Shown one piece after another: positions 44,616 through 54,107 of a stretch of DNA of 64,000 bases. The position numbers and the translations under genes are program-made. The DNA is from Chitinophagales bacterium (GTDB taxonomy: Bacteria > Bacteroidota > Bacteroidia > Chitinophagales > Saprospiraceae): the NCBI GenBank assembly GCA_022360175.1, contig JAKSDI010000278.1:90005-154004 (forward strand), given 5' to 3'. Under the pieces are notes generated by a model, which was not told where the DNA came from, searched no databases, and saw nothing but the letters and a program-made list of their open reading frames with translations. The number at the start of each line of letters is the position of its first letter. The first letter of the stretch is position 1.

Positions 44616-46034
44616 ATGAGTGCAGTAGTATCTCCGATACGTGATCCATTAATTGTGGGTGGGAAATCGTACCACCAGATAACGGAAGACATTTGCTCTC
44701 CTACCGAAAAAACTCCCAGTTTAGCCTGGGTTATCGCCTTTATTGTAGCGGTAGCAGGCCTTGCGTTTTATGTATTTTGCGTGGGCTGGACTATTTGGGT
44801 AGGTATTGGTAGCTGGAACTTGAACCGAACCATTGGATGGGGTTGGGATATTACCAACTTTGTATGGTGGGTAGGTATTGGTCACGCAGGTACCCTGATT
44901 TCCGCCATCCTCTTGCTGTTCCGCCAAAGATGGCGTACTGGTGTAAACCGTGCAGCAGAAGCGATGACGATTTTTGCAGTAATCTGTGCCGGGCAGTTCC
45001 CATTGATTCACATGGGGCGTCTTTGGCTTGGTTTCTTCATCTTCCCTTATCCAAACACTAGAGGTCCTCTATGGGTAAACTTTAACTCTCCTCTATTGTG
45101 GGACGTTTTTGCGATCTCCACATACTTCACAGTATCTCTATTGTTCTGGTATACAGGTTTGGTACCTGATTTCGCAACGGTTCGTGACCGTGCGAAGGGG
45201 TTACGCCGCAAGATATATAACATAGCATCTTTCGGCTGGACAGGTTCTGCTAAACACTGGCAACGTTGGGAAGCTCTTTCTCTCGTTTTGGCAGGTTTGG
45301 CTACACCGCTGGTACTTTCTGTACACACTATCGTATCTTTTGACTTCGCCACTTCTGTGATTCCGGGTTGGCACACTACTATCTTCCCGCCTTATTTCGT
45401 TGCGGGGGCAATCTTCTCAGGATTTGCCATGGTACAGACCCTGATGATCATGACTCGGAAAATCCTTAAACTGGAAGACTATATTACTGTAGAGCATATC
45501 GACAGTATGAACAAGGTAATCCTGGTAACAGGTACCATCGTAGGGGTTGCATACCTTACGGAGTTGTTCATAGCCTGGTATTCCGGTTATATATATGAGC
45601 AGTTTGCATTCTACAATCGTGTATTAGGGCCTTACTGGTGGTCGTACTTCGGTATGATGTCGTGTAATGTACTATCTCCACAGTTGTTCTGGTCGAGAAA
45701 GCTGCGCCGTAACATCTTTGTTACTTTCTTCATGTCGATCTTCGTAAACATCGGTATGTGGTTTGAGCGCTTTGTGATTATCGCAACTACTCTTGCACGT
45801 GACTATATACCATCAAGCTGGAGTTATTATACTCCTACATGGGTGGAAATAGGCCTGTTTATTGGTACGCTTGGTTTGTTCTTTACTCTTTATCTGATCT
45901 TCGTTCGTGTAGCACCTGTGGTAGCAGTAGCGGAAGTGAAGAGTATTCTGAAAGCTGGTGGTGATCAGTATGTTGCCAAGCATACAGAATACCATGAGAA
46001 AGCAGTTAAAGGCGAACAGGTAGAAGCACACTAA
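44616..46034 (+). CDS. actC: Alternative complex III subunit C, NrfD-like quinol-binding membrane protein
   Basis: A 472-residue integral membrane protein with about ten helices, of the NrfD/PsrC family, which holds the quinol site of ACIII. Recognisable stretches are VWWVGIGHAGTLISAILLL (helix 2), MGRLWLGFFIFPYPNTRGP and SVHTIVSFDFATSVIPGWH. A 180-base gap before it (44434-44615) holds an imperfect hairpin (near 44452-44490) but no gene; the hairpin could set the ratio of upstream to downstream transcripts. It lies 27 bases before actD. Confidence 0.94.
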   Translation: MSAVVSPIRDPLIVGGKSYHQITEDICSPTEKTPSLAWVIAFIVAVAGLAFYVFCVGWTIWVGIGSWNLNRTIGWGWDITNFVWWVGIGHAGTLISAILLLFRQRWRTGVNRAAEAMTIFAVICAGQFPLIHMGRLWLGFFIFPYPNTRGPLWVNFNSPLLWDVFAISTYFTVSLLFWYTGLVPDFATVRDRAKGLRRKIYNIASFGWTGSAKHWQRWEALSLVLAGLATPLVLSVHTIVSFDFATSVIPGWHTTIFPPYFVAGAIFSGFAMVQTLMIMTRKILKLEDYITVEHIDSMNKVILVTGTIVGVAYLTELFIAWYSGYIYEQFAFYNRVLGPYWWSYFGMMSCNVLSPQLFWSRKLRRNIFVTFFMSIFVNIGMWFERFVIIATTLARDYIPSSWSYYTPTWVEIGLFIGTLGLFFTLYLIFVRVAPVVAVAEVKSILKAGGDQYVAKHTEYHEKAVKGEQVEAH

Positions 46035-46061
46035 ATCTCTGAAGTTTAAAAATTAAAGACA

Positions 46062-46592
46062 ATGAGTAAGGATAATAAAGAAGTACTGTACGGTTTGTAT
46101 GACGACGAAGAGATATTACTCTCTGCTGTCGACAAGGCAAATGAAGAGCACTTCGACATTATGGATGTACAAACACCATTTCCGGTTCACGGGCTGGATC
46201 CTAAATTGGGATTAGCGGAGAGCCGCCTGCACATTGCCGGGTTTATATATGGAGCATTGGGTACATTGACTGCCTTTTTGTTCATGACTTGGGTTTTTAC
46301 CCGCGACTGGCCTATCATTTTTGGGGGTAAGCCATATTTCTCTGCACCGGCTTTCATTCCAATTACTTTTGAGCTTACAGTATTGTTTGCTTCAGTTGGG
46401 ATGGTGGTGACATTCTATACTATTTGCGGCTTATGGCCTGGTGTGCAAAATGTTCACCTGGATGACCGTATCACTGATGATAAGTTCTGTATCGCCTTTG
46501 ATGTATCTGGCCAGGAAGAATCTTTCAAAGACAAGTTGAAAGGCTTTTTCAGCACTACTGGTGCATCTGAAGTGAATATCAAGAACATTTAA
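46062..46592 (+). CDS. actD: Alternative complex III subunit D (DUF3341)
   Basis: A 176-residue membrane protein, DUF3341 family. A cytosolic N-terminal domain (VLYGLYDDEEILLSAVDKA, then DVQTPFPVHGLDP) precedes two membrane helices (about 60-80 and 100-125). The C-terminal tail is short. In ACIII structures it sits beside ActC and ActF. Spacing to actE is 26 bases. Length is normal for the family. Confidence 0.92.
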   Translation: MSKDNKEVLYGLYDDEEILLSAVDKANEEHFDIMDVQTPFPVHGLDPKLGLAESRLHIAGFIYGALGTLTAFLFMTWVFTRDWPIIFGGKPYFSAPAFIPITFELTVLFASVGMVVTFYTICGLWPGVQNVHLDDRITDDKFCIAFDVSGQEESFKDKLKGFFSTTGASEVNIKNI

Positions 46593-46618
46593 ACAGACAA
46601 TATTCAAACCCAAGGGTG

Positions 46619-47566
46619 ATGAAAAATATAAAGCAGATATTATTTGCACTAGTAGCAGTTGTGATTCTCAATGCTTGTGCGCCAGCTGATGGCAATCGTA
46701 CTGGTAGCGAGTATATGCCTGATATGGGGCATTCAATTGCTCAGGAAGCAAACGTTTATAACTACTATTACCTCAATACATGGGATAGTGCCAGTACTGT
46801 ACGTTTGAAGGACTTATCAAGTCCTGGATTGCCTGTTGAAGGTACCGTTCCTCGTGGATACACAGGAGCCTACTTTGCAAGCGAGCACGGAATGTCTAGT
46901 GATGCGGTAATGGCTCAAATAAGTGGAGAAGGATCAGTTAATAGTATGCCTGTTCCTGCTAACGGCCACGTACCATATTATTATCCAGATACAGAGGCAG
47001 GACGTACACAAGCGACTGCCGAGTTGTTAGCTAATCCTTATCCTATCACGGAGAAAGGATTGGAAACTGGAGAAGAATTGTACGATATCTATTGTGGTAT
47101 TTGTCATGGTACTAAAGGAGATGGCGTTGGTTATCTTGTAAGTGATGATAACACAAACGCTAAGTATCCAGCTGCTCCAGCCAACTTCCTGTTGGAAGAT
47201 TTTGTGAATGCAAGCAACGGACGTTATTACCACGCTATCATGTATGGTAAAAACGTAATGGGAGGATATACTGATAAACTTTCTTACGAAGAACGTTGGC
47301 AGGTTATTCACTGGATTCGTGCCTTACAGGCAAAAGAAAATAAAGTAGAATATTCTGCGGAAGTAAATACACTGAATCCAGTGTATGGTACACCAGTTTC
47401 TCAGGTGGTACAGATGGCAGAGCATGTTTCTGATGAAGAGATAACTTCTGATGGAGCTGCTACTGATGATCATCACGGAGATGACGGCCATCACGAAGGT
47501 GATGAGCACCATGATGAGCATAATGATGACCACAGTGAAGATAGCCATAGCCATGGCCGTAAGTAA
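46619..47566 (+). CDS. actE: Alternative complex III subunit E, monoheme cytochrome c lipoprotein
   Basis: A 315-residue lipoprotein with signal MKNIKQILFALVAVVILNAC (lipid Cys20). The cytochrome c domain has one heme site, CGICHGTKGDG, and a distal Met region (MYGKNVMGGYTDKL). The last about 45 residues are extremely rich in His, Asp and Glu (DDHHGDDGHHEGDEHHDEH and on). That tail could bind metal ions. I chose the ATG at 46619 over the GTG one codon earlier. It hands electrons to cytochrome c or directly to the oxidase. Confidence 0.92.
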   Translation: MKNIKQILFALVAVVILNACAPADGNRTGSEYMPDMGHSIAQEANVYNYYYLNTWDSASTVRLKDLSSPGLPVEGTVPRGYTGAYFASEHGMSSDAVMAQISGEGSVNSMPVPANGHVPYYYPDTEAGRTQATAELLANPYPITEKGLETGEELYDIYCGICHGTKGDGVGYLVSDDNTNAKYPAAPANFLLEDFVNASNGRYYHAIMYGKNVMGGYTDKLSYEERWQVIHWIRALQAKENKVEYSAEVNTLNPVYGTPVSQVVQMAEHVSDEEITSDGAATDDHHGDDGHHEGDEHHDEHNDDHSEDSHSHGRK

Positions 47567-47608
47567 GTGAAAAAACAGCTTTGACAATATTCAAACTTAA
47601 GACATAAG

Positions 47609-48907
47609 ATGGATCAATTTACATTTGCGAGTAAACATAAAACCGTGCTGACAGCCTTCATGATAGTAGGCTTGGTTTGCTTAGGACTTACCTTTGTGGT
47701 AGATGATGAGCTCCATACTCGTTTTTGGACCAACTACCTACATAATTCAGTGTTTTTCACAGGTATAGCATTTATGGCGCTATTTACCTTAGCGGCATTT
47801 ACAACTGCTCTGGCGGGGTGGCATACGCTTGTTAAGCGTATATGGGAAGCATATTCTATGTTTCTAATACCTGGGCTTATATTAATGTTGGTTGTTGTTC
47901 TTGGTGTTGTGGGACATCTCCATCACCTATATCATTGGACAGATGCAGCTGCGGTAGAGCATGATCCTGTTTTATCAGGCAAATCTTCATTTTTAAATAC
48001 TGGCTGGTATTCTATAGGTACCGTTGTTATCATGGGTATCTGGATTTACTTTGCATGGAAAATTCGCCAGATTTCTTTAGATGAAGATAAGAATGGAGCT
48101 TTAGATTTTGGGCACCATCGCCGCCTTCGCATATGGTCTGCAGCTTTCTTGCCTATTGCAGGTTTCTCAAGTGCCGCTATTATCTGGCAGTGGATAATGT
48201 CAATTGATGCACACTGGTATAGCACTTTATTTGCTTGGTATACTGGAGCGAGCTGGTTCTGCGCTAGTATGGCATTGACTATCATGCTTGTCTCTTTCCT
48301 AAAAAGACAGGGATACCTTGAAAAAGTTACTCAGGAACATTTGCATGACCTTGGTAAGTATCTGTTTGCGTTCAGCATATTCTGGACTTATCTATGGTTC
48401 TCACAATATATGCTGATTTGGTATGGAAACGTAGGGGAAGAAACGATTTACTTCTACGAAAGAATACACAATTATCCGGTATTATTCTATGGCAACTTGC
48501 TGCTTAACTTCATTACGCCATTCTTTATATTGATGCGTAATGATACTAAGCGTAAGTACGGAACATTGGTTTTTGTATCTGCTGTAGTATTTTTTGGACA
48601 CTGGTGGGATTTCTTCCAGATGATTAAGCCAGGTGCTCGCCTGACAGCTATGGAAGCATTGGCTCATCACGGTGGAGGTCACGGCGGACATGGAGCAGAA
48701 GCGGCTCATCATGCAGTAGATTTTGCTATGGGCTTCACAATTCCTGGATTCCTTGAATTAGGTACAATGCTTGGATTCCTGGCTTTGTTCTTGTTTGTGG
48801 TCTTCAATCGCCTGGAGAAAGCATCACTGGTACCAAAGAACGATCCATATTTGCCGGAAGCACTACACCACCATGTAGAGTTGCACGGTGACGATGCACA
48901 CCATTAA
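47609..48907 (+). CDS. actF: Alternative complex III subunit F, membrane protein
   Basis: A 432-residue integral membrane protein of ten predicted helices, related to ActC but without a confirmed quinol site. Recognisable stretches are DAHWYSTLFAWYTGASWFC, LHDLGKYLFAFSIFWTYLW and FVSAVVFFGHWWDFFQMI. A His/Gly-rich loop (AHHGGGHGGHGAEAAHH) interrupts the region before the last helix, and the C terminus ends in a His/Asp cluster (HHHVELHGDDAHH). 125 bases separate it from coxB. Confidence 0.92.
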   Translation: MDQFTFASKHKTVLTAFMIVGLVCLGLTFVVDDELHTRFWTNYLHNSVFFTGIAFMALFTLAAFTTALAGWHTLVKRIWEAYSMFLIPGLILMLVVVLGVVGHLHHLYHWTDAAAVEHDPVLSGKSSFLNTGWYSIGTVVIMGIWIYFAWKIRQISLDEDKNGALDFGHHRRLRIWSAAFLPIAGFSSAAIIWQWIMSIDAHWYSTLFAWYTGASWFCASMALTIMLVSFLKRQGYLEKVTQEHLHDLGKYLFAFSIFWTYLWFSQYMLIWYGNVGEETIYFYERIHNYPVLFYGNLLLNFITPFFILMRNDTKRKYGTLVFVSAVVFFGHWWDFFQMIKPGARLTAMEALAHHGGGHGGHGAEAAHHAVDFAMGFTIPGFLELGTMLGFLALFLFVVFNRLEKASLVPKNDPYLPEALHHHVELHGDDAHH

Positions 48908-49032
48908 TTAAAGTTTGAAGGCTTATTTTTTAAGCTTCAGTTTATAATAGAAGAATACGCCTTTTATGAATTTGGCGTAGTTTTGAAGGAAACGAAAGCA
49001 ATATTTTTAGATCATAAAATTGCGAACTGATA

Positions 49033-50556
49033 ATGACTGCTTTATTAGCAATTCTTTGCATAGCTTTGATAACCGTAATTGTCGTTCAGATCGGTAGAGT
49101 TACTGAGCTGGCTTCAAAAATACGCGGAGAAGAGGAAGTTCAAGCCAAGACGAATCGTGCACAGGCTAACTATTCTCTCCTGTTTTTGATCGTATTTCTA
49201 CTGGCCACGATTATTTCGGCCGGATACTATAAGGACTCAATGTTATGGTATGGGCCTCACGAAGCTGCTTCTGAGCATGGTGGCTTGCTGGACTATATGT
49301 TTAATATCACACTTTTCTTTACGGGAGTGGTATTTGTCATTACACAAATTGCTCTTTTCTACTTTGCTTACAAGTATCAAGGAAAGAAAGGAGGTAAAGC
49401 GGAATTCATTTCTCATAATAATAAGCTAGAGGTAATCTGGACAGCTATTCCTGCTGTTGTGATGACTTTCCTGGTAATAGGTGGACTGGATGCCTGGAAT
49501 GAAGTAATGGCTGATGTGAGCCCTGATGAAGAGGTTATCGAAATAGAAGCTACAGGCTATCAGTTTGCATGGCACTTGCGTTATCCTGGTGCTGACGGTA
49601 AGTTGGGAGCTAGAGATTATCGATTGACGACTTCTACTAACCCACTGGGACAGGATTGGAAAGATGAGAAGAACATCGATGATTTCCACCCAAGTGAAAT
49701 TGTTCTGCCTGTAGGTCAGAAAGTAAGAGTACGTATTTTAGCACGTGATGTATTGCACAATTTCTACTTGCCACACTTCCGTGTGAAAATGGATGCTGTG
49801 CCAGGTATGCCTACTCACTTCGTATTCACACCAAAATTAACTACAGAAGAATACCGCCAAAACCTGGGAGTTTTAGGATCTGATGGGCTACCTAAGTACC
49901 CTGAATGGCACGAACCAGTTGATCCTGCTGATCCAGATAGTCCTAAGCGTTATGAAGACTTCAACTATGAGTTGGCTTGTGCGGAGCTTTGTGGTACAGG
50001 GCACTACGCAATGCGTCGTATCGTACGTATTGTAAGTGAAGAAGAATACAAGCAGTGGTTGAGCGAACAGCAGTCTTATTATATGTCTTCCATTCGTAAT
50101 ACAGAAGATGATCCATGGACAGACAAACTATTTGATGTAGAAATTCAGCAGCGCACCCAGGAATTTAATGACAAATTAGAGCAGGCATTATCTTCTGCTA
50201 ATGAAGCAGATAAAGTTATTGAGCTGGAACATGTTTCATTTAAGACAAATTCTGCTGAATTGACAGCACTATCTCGTTATCAATTGGATAACCTGGTAGC
50301 AGCTATGAACAATAATGCTGGCCTTTCTATTGATATCATGGGACATACTGATAACACAGGAGAACCTGAGTACAACCTGGAATTGTCTGAGCAAAGAGCT
50401 CAATCTGTATACAGCTATGTGACAGGAAAAGGAATCGATGCTAGCAGATTGACAGCAACTGGATATGGAGAAACCCGCCCTGTTGCAACTAATGACACGG
50501 AAGAAGGTCGTGAGCAAAACCGCCGTGTTGAATTTAAAATTGCTCAGCAAGGATAA
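49033..50556 (+). CDS. coxB: Cytochrome c oxidase subunit II fused to an OmpA-like domain
   Basis: A 507-residue subunit II, much longer than the usual about 250-350. Residues 1-20 form a leader/helix, with two more membrane helices at about 48-65 and 90-115. The CuA cupredoxin domain has its His in LHNFYLPHFRVKMD and the full ligand set CAELCGTGHYAM: Cys316, Glu318, Cys320, His324 and Met327. After a linker, residues about 397-507 are an OmpA-like peptidoglycan-binding domain with IMGHTDNTGEPEYNLELSEQ, RAQSVYSYV, and the closing NRRVEFKI. There is no frameshift: it is one continuous frame. Heme c motifs are absent, so it is not a caa3-type cytochrome fusion. Confidence 0.93.
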   Translation: MTALLAILCIALITVIVVQIGRVTELASKIRGEEEVQAKTNRAQANYSLLFLIVFLLATIISAGYYKDSMLWYGPHEAASEHGGLLDYMFNITLFFTGVVFVITQIALFYFAYKYQGKKGGKAEFISHNNKLEVIWTAIPAVVMTFLVIGGLDAWNEVMADVSPDEEVIEIEATGYQFAWHLRYPGADGKLGARDYRLTTSTNPLGQDWKDEKNIDDFHPSEIVLPVGQKVRVRILARDVLHNFYLPHFRVKMDAVPGMPTHFVFTPKLTTEEYRQNLGVLGSDGLPKYPEWHEPVDPADPDSPKRYEDFNYELACAELCGTGHYAMRRIVRIVSEEEYKQWLSEQQSYYMSSIRNTEDDPWTDKLFDVEIQQRTQEFNDKLEQALSSANEADKVIELEHVSFKTNSAELTALSRYQLDNLVAAMNNNAGLSIDIMGHTDNTGEPEYNLELSEQRAQSVYSYVTGKGIDASRLTATGYGETRPVATNDTEEGREQNRRVEFKIAQQG

Positions 50557-50588
50557 AAGCTAAATTGACTTAAATAAATCTTCAATAA

Positions 50589-52445
50589 ATGGCTAACGTA
50601 ACGACAGCACCGGCAGTTCATGAAGACGATCTTTTGATTGAGGAGTATGGCTATGATGATCATTTTCATGAGCATCATCACGGTGACAAGTATCAGTCTA
50701 ACTTTGTAACGACATATATATTCAGCCAAGACCATAAAATGATTGCCAAGCAATTCCTGATTACAGGTATATTCTGGGCAATCATTGGTGCGGCAATGTC
50801 TTTGATTTTCCGTTTGCAGCTTGGTTTCCCTGAAGAAAATATGGCTTGGTTAAAGCCTCTATTGGGTAAATGGATTACTGTGAATGATGCAGGGATTGGT
50901 TCTCTAGCTCCAGAGTTTTACTATGCACTGGTTACTATGCACGGTACTATTTTGGTATTCTTTGTATTAACAGCTGGATTGAGTGGTACGTTTAGTAACC
51001 TTCTTATTCCATTACAGATTGGAGCACGAGATATGGCATCGCCATTTCTAAATATGCTGTCCTATTGGTTCTTCTTTTTGGCAGGTATTATCATGTTCTT
51101 TTCTCTTTTCTTAAATACAGGCCCTTTCTCGGGAGGATGGACGGCTTATCCGCCATTAAGTGCGCTGCCGCAGGCATCTTCCGGTTCTGGAGCTGGTATG
51201 ACGATGTGGATAGTCAGCCTGGTATTCTTTGTTGTTTCGGTGCTACTAGGTGGTATTAATTATATCACAACGGTATTGAACCTTCGTACTAAAGGTATGA
51301 CGATGTGGCGTATGCCTCTGACGATTTGGTCATTCTTTGTTACTGCTATTTTAGGGCTGCTGTCATTCCCTGTGTTAGCTTCTGCATTTTTCTTGGTAAT
51401 GTGTGACCGTGGTTTGGGTACCAGTTTCTTCTTGAGTGAAATTTTCATTGGAGGACAGGCGCTAGACCATGTAGGTGGTAGCCCAATTCTGTATCAGCAC
51501 TTATTCTGGTTCTTGGGGCACCCTGAGGTATATATCATTATCCTGCCTGCAATGGGTCTTGTATCAGAAGTACTTTCTGTACATAGCCGTAAGCCTATCT
51601 TTGGTTATAAGGCGATGGTATACTCTATTATGGCAATTGGATTCCTGTCATTCATCGTATGGGCACACCATATGTTTATGTCGGGTGTAAACCCATTCAT
51701 CTCCAACTTCTTCGTAATCTTTACACTGATTATTGCAGTACCTTCTGCGGTGAAAGTGTTTAACTGGATTACAACGGTTTATGGAGGTAATGTTCGCTTT
51801 AATTCTGCGAGCTTATATGCGATTGGTTTTGTTTCCATGTTTATCTCTGGTGGTTTGACCGGTATTTTCCTTGGTAACTCCGCTATTGATATTCAGTTGC
51901 ACGATACTTACTTTGTTGTAGCTCACTTCCACATTGTAATGGGGGTTGCTGCTTTCTTCGGTATGTTTGCCGGTATCTATAACTGGTATCCTAAAATGTT
52001 TGGCCGTTTCATGAATGAAACACTGGGTAAGCTGCATTTCTGGGGTACTATGATTGGTGCTTATGCGGTATTTTGGCCTATGCACTATCTAGGTATGGCA
52101 GGGGTACCTCGTCGTTACTACCGTTTTGATAGCTTTGAAGCTTTTGGACAATTTGTAGAGATGAACCAGTTTATCACAATTGCTGCAATCGTTACATTCG
52201 GATTCCAGATGATTTTTGTGATCAACTTCTTCTATAGCATCTGGCGTGGTAAGAAGCAGACTACTCGCAATCCATGGAAAGCGACTACACTTGAATGGAC
52301 AACTCCTATTCGTCCAGGGCACGGTAACTGGGAAGGTAAAATTCCTACTGTTCAGCGTTGGGCTTATGATTATGGAAAAGATGGTAAAGAGTTTATACCT
52401 CAAATCCAGCCTATAGGAGAAGACGAAAGTCCAGAAGCACATTAA
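50589..52445 (+). CDS. coxA: Cytochrome c oxidase subunit I
   Basis: The catalytic subunit of the aa3-type oxidase, which reduces oxygen to water and pumps protons. 618 residues, twelve core helices. The A-type proton-channel glutamate is Glu313 in GHPEVYIIILPAMG. The His-Tyr and heme a3/CuB ligands lie in WAHHMFMSG and HDTYFVVAHFHIVMG (about 438-452). An N-terminal extension of about 45 residues is His/Asp-rich (DDHFHEHHHGDKYQ). Gap to coxB 32 bases. Confidence 0.97.
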   Translation: MANVTTAPAVHEDDLLIEEYGYDDHFHEHHHGDKYQSNFVTTYIFSQDHKMIAKQFLITGIFWAIIGAAMSLIFRLQLGFPEENMAWLKPLLGKWITVNDAGIGSLAPEFYYALVTMHGTILVFFVLTAGLSGTFSNLLIPLQIGARDMASPFLNMLSYWFFFLAGIIMFFSLFLNTGPFSGGWTAYPPLSALPQASSGSGAGMTMWIVSLVFFVVSVLLGGINYITTVLNLRTKGMTMWRMPLTIWSFFVTAILGLLSFPVLASAFFLVMCDRGLGTSFFLSEIFIGGQALDHVGGSPILYQHLFWFLGHPEVYIIILPAMGLVSEVLSVHSRKPIFGYKAMVYSIMAIGFLSFIVWAHHMFMSGVNPFISNFFVIFTLIIAVPSAVKVFNWITTVYGGNVRFNSASLYAIGFVSMFISGGLTGIFLGNSAIDIQLHDTYFVVAHFHIVMGVAAFFGMFAGIYNWYPKMFGRFMNETLGKLHFWGTMIGAYAVFWPMHYLGMAGVPRRYYRFDSFEAFGQFVEMNQFITIAAIVTFGFQMIFVINFFYSIWRGKKQTTRNPWKATTLEWTTPIRPGHGNWEGKIPTVQRWAYDYGKDGKEFIPQIQPIGEDESPEAH

Positions 52446-52523
52446 TATTGCTCGTACTTTCAGAGAAAGCATGTTCAGTAAAAACTAATTGAATTTCCCG
52501 AAAGGGAAAATGATTAAATAAGG

Positions 52524-52564
52524 CAGGTGAAAGTAAGTGATCAATGAGTACAAACTTTCACCTG
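52524..52564. other. Hairpin between coxA and ctaB
   Basis: CAGGTGAAAGT (52524-52534) pairs perfectly with 52554-52564 around a 19-base loop. No T tract follows, so it is more likely a processing or stability element than a terminator. Confidence 0.5.
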
Positions 52565-52579
52565 TAATAGAAAGAGAAA

Positions 52580-53482
52580 GTGTTGATAAAAGTATTAGCG
52601 AGTAAGCCGATAGTTCTGGTATTGCAAAAAGTTCAGGACTACAAGATGTTGGTGAAGTTCCGACTGACGATGACAGTGGTCTTCTCTTCTATCTTTGCCT
52701 TCCTGATTGCAACATCGGAAGGATCGATCAACTGGCTGGCAGTAAGCATTCTGGCTTTGGGCGGTTTCCTGGTTACAGGATCTGCCAATGCTTTGAATCA
52801 GGTACTGGAAAAGGACTTTGACAAATTGATGAAGCGTACAGCTGACCGTCCGGTGGCTGCTGGAAGAATGTCTATTTCTGAAGCAGTGATGGCAGCAGGA
52901 TTTATGGCTTTGTTTGGTATTTCATGCCTGGCACTGTTTAATCCCTGGGCTGCTTTCTTAGGCACACTGGCACTGGTTATCTACGCATTTTTATACACTC
53001 CGGTTAAACGCTTGTCTCCTATAGCAGTAGTAGTAGGCGCAATACCGGGAGCATTGCCAACGATGATTGGATGTGTAGCTGCACAAGGGCAGTTGACAAT
53101 CTTGGCATTGACATTATTTGCGATACAGTTTTTCTGGCAGTTTCCTCATTTCTGGTCTATAGCATGGTTAGGATTTGAAGATTACTCAAAAGCCGGATAT
53201 AAAATGGTACCTACGGAAAGCGGAAATGTACCAAGCCGTTCTATCGCTTTTCAGGCATTTCTGTATACACTGTTTTTAATGCCAGTATCTGTTACTCCTT
53301 ATTTACTAGGTGTTACAGGAGGCATATCAGCAGTGATTGCTTTGGGGCTAACCATTGGATATGCAGGCTTTAGCTGGAACTTTTATAAGCAAGGTAACCG
53401 TAAGGCAGCTTTGCAACTTATGTTTTTCTCTTTTGCATACATTCCGGTTGTATTGCTGGCAATGTTTGCAGATAAGATTTAA
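52580..53482 (+). CDS. ctaB: Heme O synthase (protoheme IX farnesyltransferase)
   Basis: Adds a farnesyl group to heme b to give heme O, the precursor of heme a. 300 residues, UbiA-family membrane prenyltransferase with about eight helices. The first Asp-rich motif is NALNQVLEKDFDKLMKRTADRP (read as N-x-x-x-D-x-x-x-D) and the second includes SIAWLGFEDYSKAGYKM. DYKMLVKFRLT at the N terminus is the usual opening. The frame starts at GTG 52580 (TTG at 52583 is possible) after an AG-rich site. 12 bases separate it from the next gene. Confidence 0.93.
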   Translation: MLIKVLASKPIVLVLQKVQDYKMLVKFRLTMTVVFSSIFAFLIATSEGSINWLAVSILALGGFLVTGSANALNQVLEKDFDKLMKRTADRPVAAGRMSISEAVMAAGFMALFGISCLALFNPWAAFLGTLALVIYAFLYTPVKRLSPIAVVVGAIPGALPTMIGCVAAQGQLTILALTLFAIQFFWQFPHFWSIAWLGFEDYSKAGYKMVPTESGNVPSRSIAFQAFLYTLFLMPVSVTPYLLGVTGGISAVIALGLTIGYAGFSWNFYKQGNRKAALQLMFFSFAYIPVVLLAMFADKI

Positions 53483-53493
53483 TTTTTTTCAAT

Positions 53494-54072
53494 ATGAACG
53501 CACCGGTTGTGGCGACAGAATATAGAAGAAATAGAATTCATTCTAAGAAATTTGCACTCTTGGTGGGCTGTGCGAGCATTATGATGATGTTTGCAGCCTT
53601 TACGAGTGCCTATATTGTGCGTCAGGCTGCAGGAAATTGGCTGGAATTTAACCTGCCAAATATCTTTTACATTAATACAGGAGTGATTCTGTTGAGTAGT
53701 GTAGCACTACATGCTTCTTATCTGTCTTTCAAAAAAGGTAAGACCAATATGTATCGCTCACTTTTACTAGTAACGCTTGCACTGGGATTGACCTTCCTGG
53801 TATTGCAATATCAGGGATGGCAAGCACTTACTGCTATAGGCGTTGGATTGACGACTAATCCTTCGGGATCGTTTATATATGTTATTTCGGGTTTGCATGC
53901 TGCCCATATTTTGGGAGGAGTAGCTGCTTTAGTGGTAGCAATCATTCATGCTTATTCCCTAACACATCAGGTAACACCTGCCAGAAAATTGCGTTTTGAA
54001 TTAACGTTGATCTACTGGCATTTCGTAGATTTACTATGGGTATACCTGTTGATATTTTTTACTATACAATAA
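53494..54072 (+). CDS. Heme-copper oxidase subunit III family protein (first copy)
   Basis: A 192-residue membrane protein with five helices, of the subunit III family. It has FTSAYIVRQAAGNWLEFNLP and GSFIYVISGLHAAHILGGV, then YWHFVDLLWVYLLIFFTIQ (the family's C-terminal signature). Shorter than its neighbour. Both overlap the same family, as in other Bacteroidota loci, and probably form a pair. Starts 12 bases after ctaB. Confidence 0.9.
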   Translation: MNAPVVATEYRRNRIHSKKFALLVGCASIMMMFAAFTSAYIVRQAAGNWLEFNLPNIFYINTGVILLSSVALHASYLSFKKGKTNMYRSLLLVTLALGLTFLVLQYQGWQALTAIGVGLTTNPSGSFIYVISGLHAAHILGGVAALVVAIIHAYSLTHQVTPARKLRFELTLIYWHFVDLLWVYLLIFFTIQ

Positions 54073-54107
54073 CACTCAAGGCTAACAAACAAAATTACAG
54101 ATAACAG

